A stretch of DNA of 64,000 nt from Paracoccus sp. MBLB3053 (GTDB lineage: Bacteria > Pseudomonadota > Alphaproteobacteria > Rhodobacterales > Rhodobacteraceae). Location: the NCBI RefSeq assembly GCF_031822435.1, contig NZ_JAVQLW010000005.1, forward strand, positions 228,501-292,500, written 5' to 3'. Position numbers and translations under genes: made by a program. Shown piece after piece: positions 49,908-59,549 of the stretch (its first letter is position 1; each line of letters opens with the position of its first letter). The notes under the pieces are model-generated. The model was not told the DNA's origin. It worked only from the letters and a program-made list of their open reading frames with translations, and did not search any database.

Positions 49908-51974
49908 TCATGTCGCGTAGAAGAAGCTGGCCTCGAGGCCGTTCGGAACGAATTCCTCCAACCTTGTGGACAGATTGCTTTCCCGTTGAGGCTGGTGGAT
50001 GTGGTGCCACACACCCATTTCGCCCTCGTCATCGGCACCCGTTCGGATCGCGGTCGGGGACGAGGTGAGAAGCTGCAGATAGGCCGGTCTCGGCCATTGT
50101 CGCTGGACAAAACCCGGCACGATCCGCGCAAGGATACGTGTGCGGATCGCCGCCCGCTCCGGATCGGTGAGCAGCGGATTTGCCTCTTCGGCGGCACGGA
50201 TGGCCTCGCCAAGCGCAAGGCTGGGCTGGCAGCGATAGCGTCTTGGCACCCTGCTGCCCGGAGGTATCCATGAAAAGCGCGCGCAGCCTCTCTGGGTGTC
50301 CTCGGCCTCGACAGCGAGGGTCCAGCTATCTGCAGGTGCAAGACGGGCGATCAGGATCGAGTTCGAAACAAGGGTGAAGGCGTGAACGGCAAGCTTGCCG
50401 ATCACGGTGACTTCCTCAAGCGTGACCTGCCCCGCTGGGGAAAGGTGATCAAGCCCGGCAATGGCCACATTCGACGGCTCGCAGGCATCAATCGCCGAAT
50501 CCCGCGCCACGAAGACGGTCGAGGGATGGCAACGAATGCCGCCAACAACCGAGCTTTCGATTTCGACAATCACATTCGAGGCCTCGATCACCAGCGAGGG
50601 TTCGGTTGGTGAAACGGGCGCGCCGTCGGCTGCGGCGGATAGACCCGGGACCAGCGTGACATGGCGCAAGCTAAGCCTGCGCAGTTCGTTCCCGGCGGCA
50701 GGGACTACCACCGGGGCGCCGCCGATCAGCAGCCCATCCAGCGTGACCTCACTGCCAGTCCCACCGCTGATTTCAAGCGGGGCCGTCAGTCGCAAGCTGG
50801 GTCGCTGCCCATCGGCGGCGCGCAGTTCGAACAGCGCGTCCGGATCCGCCGCAATCGCGAAGCTGCCGTCGAATGTGGCGCTATCCGAGATTTCGACGAC
50901 CCCACCCTGCGCGCTCGCATCGACTGCCGCCTGAAGGTCGTCCCCGCTCGCAATCGTGTCGGCCACGCCCGAGGCGAACGCAGCGGCGCGACCATAGGCC
51001 CCGCCGCCGATATCACCCGGAAAGCCTGTATGCAGCATCACCTCGACCCGCGTCGGAACGGCCGAGGCGGAGGGCGTGGCGATCCGGCCCAGAAGCGGGT
51101 CGAAGGCCACGGCCACGGCCGGGGCATGTGCCCATCCCGGCCCGTCATCCTCGAGATTGCAGATCACAAGCGCGGGCGGGACGATTTCGGCCCCATCCAC
51201 CCAGATGCGGAAGGCGCGCGGATGGAAATCCGCGAGTTCCGCGCCGAGCTCTCTCCGGCCCATTGGCACGGGCAGATGCGGCCTCAGCGCCAAAGACCTA
51301 CGGTCAGCTTCGGTCAGGGGCAGGTTGAAGGCCTGAACATCAAGGCCAAGCGGGTGGGCGGCATAACGGCGCGGACCGATCTCGACCGCATCGTGGCGCG
51401 GGAACTCCTGCGCCTGCAGCCGCCAAAGCCAGATCGACAGATTCGCGATATTGCGCTGGCCTTCATGTCGGGGAATACGTCCGACATCGACGGTCGCATG
51501 GGCATCGTCGAAAGCGCCGCCGATCGCCTCGCAACGTTGCGCATGGCGCAGATCCAGCGCGCCATGGACCTGCGGTCGCAGGTGGTTCATGAACTGCGGA
51601 TGCGACAGCAGGCGAAACTCCTCGACCACGCGCGCGGGCCAGCCCGTCGCGCCGCGCGCCACCTCCTCCAGCGTCGCGGCCGTGCCTTTCGAGCGGATAA
51701 GGGCAAGCCATCTGCCCACCAACGCACGCTGGCTGACCGCGCCGATATCATGGACCGGCCGATAGCCGACCAGCGCGCCGATATAGGGAACCAGCCAGTC
51801 GTCGCAGGTTTCGATGAACTGGTTGTCGTAAAGGCGCATTGCCTCGTCCCAAAGGACATCGCCCTGCTCGCCCAGCACATTGAGAAACGATTTCAAGGGA
51901 TAGCCCTGATCCGCGTCGCGGCTTCGATAAACCTGCGGCAGGGAGTCGTAGAGAAATGCGCCGGTCTCGCTCAT
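49908..51974 (-). CDS. eCIS tail-protein-I-like protein with beta-helix body
   Basis: 688 residues. The N-terminus LYDSLPQVYRSRDADQGYP, LYDNQFIETCDDWLVPYIGA and LIRSKGTAATLEEVARG match the phage tail protein I-like domain that joins the baseplate wedge to a fibre. Residues ~340-560 form a beta-helix-like region (VADTIASGDDLQAAVDAS, then repeated short strands). The C-terminal ~100 residues are unassigned. Its start overlaps the baseplate gene stop (ATGA). It likely anchors the beta-helix protein encoded next to the baseplate. Confidence 0.75.
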   Translation of the reverse strand: MSETGAFLYDSLPQVYRSRDADQGYPLKSFLNVLGEQGDVLWDEAMRLYDNQFIETCDDWLVPYIGALVGYRPVHDIGAVSQRALVGRWLALIRSKGTAATLEEVARGATGWPARVVEEFRLLSHPQFMNHLRPQVHGALDLRHAQRCEAIGGAFDDAHATVDVGRIPRHEGQRNIANLSIWLWRLQAQEFPRHDAVEIGPRRYAAHPLGLDVQAFNLPLTEADRRSLALRPHLPVPMGRRELGAELADFHPRAFRIWVDGAEIVPPALVICNLEDDGPGWAHAPAVAVAFDPLLGRIATPSASAVPTRVEVMLHTGFPGDIGGGAYGRAAAFASGVADTIASGDDLQAAVDASAQGGVVEISDSATFDGSFAIAADPDALFELRAADGQRPSLRLTAPLEISGGTGSEVTLDGLLIGGAPVVVPAAGNELRRLSLRHVTLVPGLSAAADGAPVSPTEPSLVIEASNVIVEIESSVVGGIRCHPSTVFVARDSAIDACEPSNVAIAGLDHLSPAGQVTLEEVTVIGKLAVHAFTLVSNSILIARLAPADSWTLAVEAEDTQRGCARFSWIPPGSRVPRRYRCQPSLALGEAIRAAEEANPLLTDPERAAIRTRILARIVPGFVQRQWPRPAYLQLLTSSPTAIRTGADDEGEMGVWHHIHQPQRESNLSTRLEEFVPNGLEASFFYAT

Positions 51975-54652
51975 GACATCAACTCCAGATGATCAAGGGG
52001 CCCGGAATGAAGCGTCAGCAATTCGGCCCCCTGCGTGGCAGAGGCCGGGGCCGCCAGCAACGCAGCCGCGCTCGCAGGAACGGCGCCGGTGTAGAGCAGG
52101 TCCAGCACCACCCCTTCGACGCCCGGCACATCCTGCATGGTTGTCAGGATCTCGGAGGCGAAGACGGTCTGGGCGAAGCTCCGGCCTTCGAACCCGTAAG
52201 CCGTTCTCAGTGCGGCTTCGGCGGCGGCCAGCACCTCGTCGGGAAGATATTCCTCGAACACCTTGATCTTGGCCCCGATCCGGAATGTCTGCGGGCGGTA
52301 GTTCAGCAGCCGGAAGCGGACATAGGGGATGCCGTCCTTGCGCAACCCGCCGACCAAACCGTCGTAGATGGCGCTTCCCGGCAGGATTTCGGCACCCAGA
52401 TCGCCCGCAACGGTTAGTACGATGCCCGGCTGCCCGAGCCCCGGTATGCGGACGCGTTCGGCCCGCGCCTTGGCGATCCCCGCATAGGTCAGCGCATAGT
52501 CGGCATAGTCCGACAGGGACACGACACGTCCCAGCGTCCGGCAGGAAAGCGGCAGATTGCGGCGCAGGTCGTTCAGTGGTTCTGGGTTCGCCCCGCCCTC
52601 GGCAGGCAGCGGATTTTCCGCGGCCTCCACCCCCAGGGGACGCGTCATCAGGATGTTGAGCTGCCCGGCACGCACCCGTCCAGCCAATCCAAGGCCCGTG
52701 CGGTAGGTCGCTCGGATCTCCTGCCCCGAGGCCGGCATGGCCCCGGTCACACCATCTCCGAAACCGTAGGTGGCAATGCCCGTCTCGTCGACGCGCAGGG
52801 TATAGACGCGGTCACCCTGCCGCGCATCAAGCAAGTTCGGCACCTGCTTCCAAAGGATGCCCCCAACCCGCAATTCGGTCGTCGGTGCAGCTCCGCCCAC
52901 AACCTCGGCCGTGATATGGGTCAGGGGACCCTGCCTGGCGACAAATGTCGGAAAGACCCGCGCGGGATCTCCCTTGCCGAGCAGGTCGACCGTTGTCTCT
53001 CCATGCGTTGCAGGGGCGACATTACCGCAGATCCGCAGCGCGTCGCGTGCGTGGTCATAAGCCAGACCTGTGGCAAGCGTGATTGTCGTGCCACCGCCTG
53101 CCTGAAGGTCGTGGAACACGTCTTGGATTTCCGCAGCCTCGACGGCAGGGGCATCCAGCCCATCGGCATATCCCCCGCGCAGCGCCAGTCGCTGGCCGGG
53201 CTGAAGGCCGGGTGACCAGCCGTTCAGCGCGATCTGGGTATCCCCCGCCTTCAACGGATCGACAAATCGCCTGCGTGGCAGATCCAACCATTCGCTGCTT
53301 GTCCAGACAGTCGTGCCGCGGATCGTAAGCTGATCAAATCCGGTCGAACCATCCAGCCCCAGCCGCGTGCTGCGCCCCTGGATCGCGAACCTTGCCAAGG
53401 CCAGTTCGGCGACGTTCTCGACTTCATACAACCCCCAGTCGTCACCATCCTTCAGGGCGACGACTGAGCCTGCGGTCACGTCCTTGAGCACGCGGTCAAG
53501 GTAGATGTTGCCTGCTTCATCCGAAAGGACTTCAAGCGTGCCATCTGCCCAGTGATCCTGCTGCCCGAAATAGGGACCCTGTTCCATGTGGTCGATGACG
53601 ATGACCCCGTCGTCATTGGGCCCATAGACCGGAAACTCCCCCGTCAATGCCGTCGGCAATGACGCAAAGCCTGGCGCCGCATTGCCGAATATCCCCGTGC
53701 TTTGCCGAAAGACGAGAACGCGTTTGCGTGGTTCGGGCAGCCCGATCAGGGGATCGAAGAACGCATCGTCATCGACCCCCGCCTCGTCGAGGATCTTGGC
53801 CAGATCGCCCGCGCTCAACGTCTGGCCCAGATGGTCTGCCAGCGGCGGCTGGACCACGGGGGGCATGGGATCTGGCGGAGGGGCAAAGGCGAAATGCGCG
53901 GGAGTGGTCGCGATCGGGTCTATCACAAGATGCGTCAGATCAATCGCATCCGGATCAAGCGCGGGGTTCGCGGGCTCGATCGTAACCGAAGACACCCTCG
54001 CGAAAACCGGCGTGCCGTCATCTGCCGCGAAGGCCACGCCGTCGCCTGATTTCAGACCGGTGCGTGTTCCCGCCAGCGCCAGCCTCGTCGTGCCCGCAGT
54101 CAATTCCTGGGGTGCATCCAGAAGCGGGCGCATCGCGTTCCATGCGCTGCGCGCCGGGATGGAGGCCGTGGTCTCGAAGATCACAGGCGCTTCGTCGGGG
54201 CCGGGCGTGCTTTGCACCTTTACGCCCGAAGGCAGCTTGATCGATCTGGGCGACCCCTCCACCTCGGACATGCGAAAGGCGATTTCCACCTCGGCCGCGA
54301 CGCCCGGTGAAGGCGCATAGCCGACAAGCATGGCCAGCCCGTGCAGCGAGTTCAGCTCGCGCGCGGTCGGAAGCAAGGTCTCGACTGTCAGTCTTTCGGC
54401 ATAGAAGGTCAGGATATCGCCCACGACCGCCCATGCATCCAGCGCGGCGATCGAGAAATCCACCGCCGGATCGCGCGTGCGAAGATCAGCCAGCGCGCCG
54501 TGTTCGGACGATGAGAGCCGAGCCAGCATCGTGTCGAGAAAGCTCGTGTAAGTCCCCGCCCTTACCGAGATATTGGTCAGACCCGGTCGGTTCCAGGCCG
54601 CTTCCGGCGTGGAAACCATGATGCCTTCGCATGCGCAGCAACTGTCCGCCAT
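51971..54652 (-). CDS. eCIS baseplate wedge protein (Afp12-like)
   Basis: 893 residues. RDPAVDFSIAALDAWAVVGD followed by ILTFYAERLTVETLLPTARE is the signature of 'putative baseplate assembly protein' (TIGR02243-type, gpJ-like) found in eCIS and Pvc/Afp loci. The central domain carries PLGVEAAENPLPAEGG and LRRNLPLSCRTLGRVVSLSD, where baseplate J-like cores lie. It should form the wedge with the 842-residue protein encoded upstream, whose stop overlaps its ATG by one base. Confidence 0.88.
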   Translation of the reverse strand: MADSCCACEGIMVSTPEAAWNRPGLTNISVRAGTYTSFLDTMLARLSSSEHGALADLRTRDPAVDFSIAALDAWAVVGDILTFYAERLTVETLLPTARELNSLHGLAMLVGYAPSPGVAAEVEIAFRMSEVEGSPRSIKLPSGVKVQSTPGPDEAPVIFETTASIPARSAWNAMRPLLDAPQELTAGTTRLALAGTRTGLKSGDGVAFAADDGTPVFARVSSVTIEPANPALDPDAIDLTHLVIDPIATTPAHFAFAPPPDPMPPVVQPPLADHLGQTLSAGDLAKILDEAGVDDDAFFDPLIGLPEPRKRVLVFRQSTGIFGNAAPGFASLPTALTGEFPVYGPNDDGVIVIDHMEQGPYFGQQDHWADGTLEVLSDEAGNIYLDRVLKDVTAGSVVALKDGDDWGLYEVENVAELALARFAIQGRSTRLGLDGSTGFDQLTIRGTTVWTSSEWLDLPRRRFVDPLKAGDTQIALNGWSPGLQPGQRLALRGGYADGLDAPAVEAAEIQDVFHDLQAGGGTTITLATGLAYDHARDALRICGNVAPATHGETTVDLLGKGDPARVFPTFVARQGPLTHITAEVVGGAAPTTELRVGGILWKQVPNLLDARQGDRVYTLRVDETGIATYGFGDGVTGAMPASGQEIRATYRTGLGLAGRVRAGQLNILMTRPLGVEAAENPLPAEGGANPEPLNDLRRNLPLSCRTLGRVVSLSDYADYALTYAGIAKARAERVRIPGLGQPGIVLTVAGDLGAEILPGSAIYDGLVGGLRKDGIPYVRFRLLNYRPQTFRIGAKIKVFEEYLPDEVLAAAEAALRTAYGFEGRSFAQTVFASEILTTMQDVPGVEGVVLDLLYTGAVPASAAALLAAPASATQGAELLTLHSGPLDHLELMS

Positions 54653-57180
54653 CAGCGCCCCCCTTTCATCCTGAGCCGCAGCACGCCCCGCCCGGGATGG
54701 CTCGGGTCGTTCTGAAGCTGGGCCACCTCGCGCCTGCCGAAAAGCAACCGCCCCGCCCCCAGCCCGCTCGATCCGGGATCGTTGAAACGTCGAAACAGGA
54801 TAGCCGTGACGCCGCAGACCCCTTGGACACGCTGCGCGAGCGCGACGAGAGGTGACAGGTAAAGTGTCCTGCCAAGCTCCATCCGGTCAGGGTGGAACGC
54901 GCCAAGACTGCCATCGGGCAGGACCCGGGCCGAAAACACATCGGCAAGCGCGGCCTTCACCTGTCCGCTCAGATGCCCGCGGCATACACAGATCTCAAGG
55001 TCGATCTCGATCGGGACATAGATCGGGCCCTCGACCTCGATGTCGCGGCCGGCCATGCGATAGGGTTCGATATGGGCGCGCAGGTCCGTTTCGAAATCCG
55101 GATCGACCGCCAAGCCGCCCCGACGGTCCACCGTAAGCAGCGTTGTGTGCCATGACCCGGTATGCATGACATCGGTGACGCTGCCCTGCAGGGGGCCTTC
55201 GGGCGGCAGGAATCGGCGCGCAATCTCGTCATGGTCGGGCCGGTTGACCGCGCGGTCTTGGCGGCGGAACGCGAACGGTGCGCGACGCCGCATCGAACGG
55301 ATCGTTTCGGCCGCGATTCCGCCCACCCCTGCGGTGAAGTTGCGCAATGCGGCAATCTCGGCCGGGCCGCCCAGGACATGCACAAGCCGGTCCTCGCCGA
55401 TATTTCCGGTAGGCCCCTGCCCGATCCTGTAACGGGCTGAAAAGCTTACGCCGGCAGCCGGTCGCTGGCCGTTCACGTCATTGCCGAACCGCAGATGGGC
55501 GCGACCCGCGCTATCGATTTCCGCGACCACGTCGCGCGCAGCCGGGCCACTGCCCAAAAGGTCGCGCTGCGCCGTCCAGGGTTCGACCACCGCACCGATC
55601 ACGCCCGTCGGCCAAAGTTGCGGCGCAGGCAGTCCCTGCGCCGCGAGTAGCGCACGCGCCCCCAGCGCCGCGTCGAGCGGCACGGCAAATGTCAGGGGGC
55701 CTTTTGCAAGCACGGGGGCAAAACGGCCGGGCATTCTTTCGGGCGGATCTTCCTCGCATTCGCAGCAAGGTCCGACCTTCCCGGCTCCGGCCGCCCTTTC
55801 CGGCCCCCGACCCGGAGCCCAGGATTTCGTCGATCCGGGCACGTCGCCAATATCTTCATCGAGAATGCTGCGCCCGTGGTCGGCCAGGACGATGTTGCCA
55901 CGCGCGACCGAGACGCGGGGCAGATAGATCCGGCCGAATTCCAGCGCGGTCTCGGCGCTCAGGCATAGCGGACGATCCAGCGCATCGGCGGGGTCCCACG
56001 CGATCTCGGTGATCTCTTCAGTCGTGACCGGGTCGGTCAGTGGAACGCCCGCTGTTTCAAACGCGTTGACCGCGATCAGTCGCACCACCTGGCGGTTGGC
56101 CCGGTCACGATCCGCGGGATTGCCAGTCCGAGGCCCGACCACCTCTTCGAAGCCCAGGAAGTCGCCGATTTGCAGGTTGGGGAAATGGCCCGAAAGCGTG
56201 GCCGAGGTTGCCCCCGCAGGCAACGAGCAGCGTTGATCCGACCAGGTATGAAAGCCCATTTCGTTATGATCGACGAACAAGGCCTGAAGGGGCGTCATGG
56301 CCTCGAAGACCACTCGGGCCCGGTCCAGCGTCGCGGCACCCGTCAGTCGCACATCCTCGCCTCCGATCCGCGTGGCGAAGGCGGTGCCGGCCATGACGAC
56401 CGGATCGAAATCCGGTGCGACCGGCAGCGCATCGGATGCCGCCGTCAGGTGCACGAAACATCGCGCATTCCTGCCTTCATCCATCCGGTAATCGACCAGC
56501 AGCGCCAGCCGGCGCGCCGAGATGCGATCCTGCACATGGGCCAGCCAGCCGGCGGTATGCCCCGCATCCTGCGCATAGGCGATGCGATCCGCGACGACCG
56601 CCAGCGCATCGATGATCGCCATGCGTTGATCCACCGGGTTGGGTGGCGGCATGCCGGGCTGAAGCGTCGCTATCCGGTCCAGCATCACGGTGCGAAAGCT
56701 GTCGATGTCACGCGCGAGATAGCTGAATTCGGGAAGCGCGGGCACATCCGGGACGCAGCCGCATGACTTCAGGCAATCGAAATCCGAAGGGCATTCCACC
56801 TTGAACGAGAAGGCGACCGAGGCGAGCTGCGGGTCAAGCTCGGGCGGGGGGCGATCATCCAGAAGTCCACGCCTGATCGCCAGCACATGGGTTTCGAAAT
56901 CTCCGGCCGCGGTCAGTTCGACGACAAGGACGTTCGCCTGGCTTCCCAGTCCGGTCTGCACATCGAGCACCTCGATCACGCCCGAAGGCCCAGTGACCGT
57001 GATCTGGTCGCCGGCATAAACAACGGGCGCGGGGTCCTTGAGCAGATGGACATGCAGGAAGCGCTGACGGTCGGCCTCGACCGGCGCGGCATGGTCGATC
57101 ACCTCAAGAAAATCTATTCCGTTCAGGGCACTGGCGCGGGTCTCTTCGCGGCGAAGCAGGTCACAGCAACGATAGATCAT
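54652..57180 (-). CDS. eCIS baseplate wedge protein (Afp11-like)
   Basis: 842 residues, a second baseplate J-related protein. RMAIIDALAVVADRIAYAQD and LAHVQDRISARRLALLVDYR are the N-terminal family motifs. ARYRIGQGPTGNIGEDRLVH and TAGVGGIAAETIRSMRRRAP form the J-like core. The C-terminus has IEIDLEICVCRGHLSGQVKA, as in baseplate wedge subunits. ATG at 57180 overlaps the gp25 gene stop. Together with the Afp12-like protein it builds the ring that opens during contraction. Confidence 0.88.
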   Translation of the reverse strand: MIYRCCDLLRREETRASALNGIDFLEVIDHAAPVEADRQRFLHVHLLKDPAPVVYAGDQITVTGPSGVIEVLDVQTGLGSQANVLVVELTAAGDFETHVLAIRRGLLDDRPPPELDPQLASVAFSFKVECPSDFDCLKSCGCVPDVPALPEFSYLARDIDSFRTVMLDRIATLQPGMPPPNPVDQRMAIIDALAVVADRIAYAQDAGHTAGWLAHVQDRISARRLALLVDYRMDEGRNARCFVHLTAASDALPVAPDFDPVVMAGTAFATRIGGEDVRLTGAATLDRARVVFEAMTPLQALFVDHNEMGFHTWSDQRCSLPAGATSATLSGHFPNLQIGDFLGFEEVVGPRTGNPADRDRANRQVVRLIAVNAFETAGVPLTDPVTTEEITEIAWDPADALDRPLCLSAETALEFGRIYLPRVSVARGNIVLADHGRSILDEDIGDVPGSTKSWAPGRGPERAAGAGKVGPCCECEEDPPERMPGRFAPVLAKGPLTFAVPLDAALGARALLAAQGLPAPQLWPTGVIGAVVEPWTAQRDLLGSGPAARDVVAEIDSAGRAHLRFGNDVNGQRPAAGVSFSARYRIGQGPTGNIGEDRLVHVLGGPAEIAALRNFTAGVGGIAAETIRSMRRRAPFAFRRQDRAVNRPDHDEIARRFLPPEGPLQGSVTDVMHTGSWHTTLLTVDRRGGLAVDPDFETDLRAHIEPYRMAGRDIEVEGPIYVPIEIDLEICVCRGHLSGQVKAALADVFSARVLPDGSLGAFHPDRMELGRTLYLSPLVALAQRVQGVCGVTAILFRRFNDPGSSGLGAGRLLFGRREVAQLQNDPSHPGRGVLRLRMKGGR

Positions 57181-57551
57181 GCCAGCCCCTCCACCACGAT
57201 CTCGGCGGATGTCTCGCTCCCGGTCGCGCGGATGCGATAACGAATGTCGATGAACAACGCCGAGCCTTCCATTCGCACGTCCAGACCGCGCAGCTCGATT
57301 TCCTGCGCCAGATGGCGCTGCAGCGCGAGGTCGATCGCGGTCCGGGCGGCATCGGCGGATTCGGGCGTCAGCGGGGCAAAAAGCAGATCGGCAAGACCGC
57401 AGCCAAGCGCGGGTCGGACCAGCCGCTCGCCCGGACGGGTGAACAACAATTGCTCGATCAGGTCGCGGACATGGTCTTCGTACCTGGTGCGTGCCGTCAT
57501 CCCGTCACTGGCCAGGCGATAGGGGTAGTCGGTATGGAATATCCCTGTCAT
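57177..57551 (-). CDS. GPW/gp25-family baseplate protein (Afp9-like)
   Basis: 124 residues from ATG at 57551, overlapping the PAAR-like gene stop (ATGA). HVRDLIEQLLFTRPGERLVR and PALGCGLADLLFAPL are the core of the gp25 fold, including the conserved 'EP/RPxxG' turn. In contractile systems gp25 nucleates the sheath at the baseplate. Length and position next to the J-like genes fit Afp9. Confidence 0.93.
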   Translation of the reverse strand: MTGIFHTDYPYRLASDGMTARTRYEDHVRDLIEQLLFTRPGERLVRPALGCGLADLLFAPLTPESADAARTAIDLALQRHLAQEIELRGLDVRMEGSALFIDIRYRIRATGSETSAEIVVEGLA

Positions 57552-57871
57552 GTGGCGATCACCCTTGGCTGGGCAAACGACGCGATCAGCGGCGTTCCGG
57601 TCGGGGTGCAGATCGAGATGCCGGTAAAGATCGCAAGCGGCGTCCCCAGAGAGGTGACGCGCGTCGTGCCCATGATGAACGAGGCCGTGACGCAAGGCCC
57701 GTTCGCGGCCGGCGGAGGAGGCAGGGCGCAACCGGCGACCGACCAGACCGCCGGCAGGGGAACGACCGGCTGGCCCGAGACAGTGACGCGCGGATTGGTC
57801 GTCGTCGGCATTGCCTGCCCCCCGTGCGAGCAGGTGACGATCGCGCCCATATGCAGCAACTGTCCCGGCAT
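57548..57871 (-). CDS. PAAR-like spike-tip protein
   Basis: 107 residues from ATG at 57871, 5 bases after AGGAGG (an adjacent ATG at 57874 is too close to it). LLHMGAIVTCSHGGQAMP and the later ISICTPTGTPL resemble DUF4280/PAAR-like proteins that cap the spike; Cys and His residues could bind the stabilising metal ion. The gene follows the gpV-like gene by 23 bases and precedes gp25, as expected for Afp10 or an equivalent. Confidence 0.8.
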   Translation of the reverse strand: MPGQLLHMGAIVTCSHGGQAMPTTTNPRVTVSGQPVVPLPAVWSVAGCALPPPPAANGPCVTASFIMGTTRVTSLGTPLAIFTGISICTPTGTPLIASFAQPRVIAT

Positions 57872-57894
57872 CATTGCCTCCTTCGCAACGAAAA

Positions 57895-58410
57895 TCAGGT
57901 GATGATCAGCGCTCCCAGGTTGATGTCGACGGCATTCCCGACGAGCGAGATCACCGCCCCCCGGCCGTTCATGATGACGATGCCCGTGTCGTTCACGGTA
58001 ATGGTCGCGCCCGAGGCGCTTTGTATCGTGATGCCGCCCACCCCTGACGGCCCGAGCCCGTCCGAGATGACGATGCCGTTCTTCAACGGCGTCTGGATCG
58101 TCACGGCGGGGGTAGGCGGCGGCGCGGTATTGGCAAGCAAGGGCTTGTCGGCAACCGTCCCGAGAAAGCAGCCCAGCCAGACGGGCTTGTCCGCGTCGCC
58201 CTGCTCGAACTGGATCCACACGCCCGAGCCAACCATGGGAACCGAGAACAACCCCTGCTGAAGTCCCGCCACCGGCAGGCAGGGCTTGACCCATGTCGAG
58301 GGCGAAAAGGCGGTAATGCCCGGGATCTCGACCTGGATATGCCCGGTCTGGTTCGGATCGGCGTTCTGGGTGACGGTCGCCCGGTACAGGCCGACAAGAG
58401 GACGGTTCAT
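57895..58410 (-). CDS. Baseplate assembly protein V-like spike
   Basis: 171 residues. YRATVTQNADPNQTGHIQVE opens an OB-fold gpV domain, and VGSGVWIQFEQGDADKPVW with LGCF is its conserved core. The C-terminal ~70 residues (ITIQSASGATITVNDTGIVI) have the regular short-strand repeats of a triple-stranded beta-helix needle. This is the spike half of what is a single VgrG/Afp8 protein in many systems. The start overlaps the hub gene stop (ATGA). Confidence 0.88.
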   Translation of the reverse strand: MNRPLVGLYRATVTQNADPNQTGHIQVEIPGITAFSPSTWVKPCLPVAGLQQGLFSVPMVGSGVWIQFEQGDADKPVWLGCFLGTVADKPLLANTAPPPTPAVTIQTPLKNGIVISDGLGPSGVGGITIQSASGATITVNDTGIVIMNGRGAVISLVGNAVDINLGALIIT

Positions 58411-59540
58411 GCTGGCACCTTTTCGACAGTGGAAACGAGTCCGTTCCGCGACAGAACGAAGGATTGGGTAAGCTGCCCACCCGAGAAGCTCGTGGTGACC
58501 TGCTCGACGTAGAAAAGACCGGTATAGGCAGGTCCGGCGCCGCGCAGGCCGACGAGCTTGTAAGGTTCGAGCATGCGTCCATAGGTCTGCACGTCCAGCG
58601 AACCGGTGACCTTCAGCGGGCCGCTTTGCGCCCTTGCCGCCCGCGCCATGCCGATCAGGGCCGCCTGAACGGGGTTCAGATGGCCCGTGTCATTCATCAA
58701 CTCGACGCGCAGCGGGATGGGCGGCACCGCCCCGAGCGGCGGGTTCAGAACGGGATTCACGACCACCGGAATCGGGATCGGCACCTTGGTTTCGGGGTTC
58801 TGGATCACCACGATCGGGATCATGCCCTTCTGGGTGTCGAAACTGGCCGAGGCATCGCGGATGTTGCGCCAGGCATCCATGTCGAGGTTCAGCGCCGGCT
58901 GAACATCGCCCATCTGCACATCCGGCCCCCAATAGGCGATCGAGGTTCCGACCGTCGGCCCCGGTCGCATCATGAAGACATAGCCAACCTTCTCGGCCAG
59001 CTCCTTCATGTAGCCCAGATCCTTGCCGTGATGCTGCGGGATCGACGAGGTGGGCAGGGGCACATCCAGAAGCACCGAGGGAATGACCATCGGGATCACA
59101 CCCAGAAAGGCGTATTTCGCCAGGATCAGGTTTACCCGCGCGAAGTCGGGCATCGCCGGATAGCGGATGAAGTCAAAGGGGATGTAGTCCATCACCCGGC
59201 TCATATCTTCGCCCGTCACGGAAAGCCGCGACGTACCAGGCGACGGGCCGGGCGTGACCTCGTGATGCGTCATCACGCCGTCGATCAGGATTGTGTCGAC
59301 CCCGGCCATGCGTGCGGCGATGACGACCCGCACCATCGGGATCGGTGCACCACCCGAGAGCACGAACAGCGTCGTCAGCGGCGATCGCTGGTCGATGTCG
59401 AAGATCAGCTGGAATACGCCCGGCGCATCCGGGGTGGCGCAGGTCACCGATGCCGATACCAGCGCCTCGAGGATATCCTGCGACACCGGCAAGGGGACCA
59501 CCGGCCCGATGAACAGGCGCATTTCGACGCCGCTGGTCAT
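58407..59540 (-). CDS. Phage protein D-like baseplate hub
   Basis: 377 residues. The N-terminal ~230 residues follow gpD/gp27 hub organisation (FQLIFDIDQRSPLTT, GEDMSRVMDYIPFD, LGYMKELAEKVGYVFMMRPG). The C-terminal PYKLVGLRGAGPAYTGLFYV and EQVTTSFSGGQLTQSFVLSR match the hub's final beta domain. It forms the ring under the inner tube and holds the gpV-like spike encoded next. The gap to the LysM gene is 9 bases. Confidence 0.88.
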   Translation of the reverse strand: MTSGVEMRLFIGPVVPLPVSQDILEALVSASVTCATPDAPGVFQLIFDIDQRSPLTTLFVLSGGAPIPMVRVVIAARMAGVDTILIDGVMTHHEVTPGPSPGTSRLSVTGEDMSRVMDYIPFDFIRYPAMPDFARVNLILAKYAFLGVIPMVIPSVLLDVPLPTSSIPQHHGKDLGYMKELAEKVGYVFMMRPGPTVGTSIAYWGPDVQMGDVQPALNLDMDAWRNIRDASASFDTQKGMIPIVVIQNPETKVPIPIPVVVNPVLNPPLGAVPPIPLRVELMNDTGHLNPVQAALIGMARAARAQSGPLKVTGSLDVQTYGRMLEPYKLVGLRGAGPAYTGLFYVEQVTTSFSGGQLTQSFVLSRNGLVSTVEKVPA

Positions 59541-59549
59541 CCTGCCCCC

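Noticed and set aside
47148..50273. A very long open frame (over 1000 codons) on the plus strand
   Set aside because: It lies antisense to the beta-helix gene, which has coherent motifs; the plus frame is Arg/Asp/Gly-rich with no recognisable domain, a common high-GC shadow.
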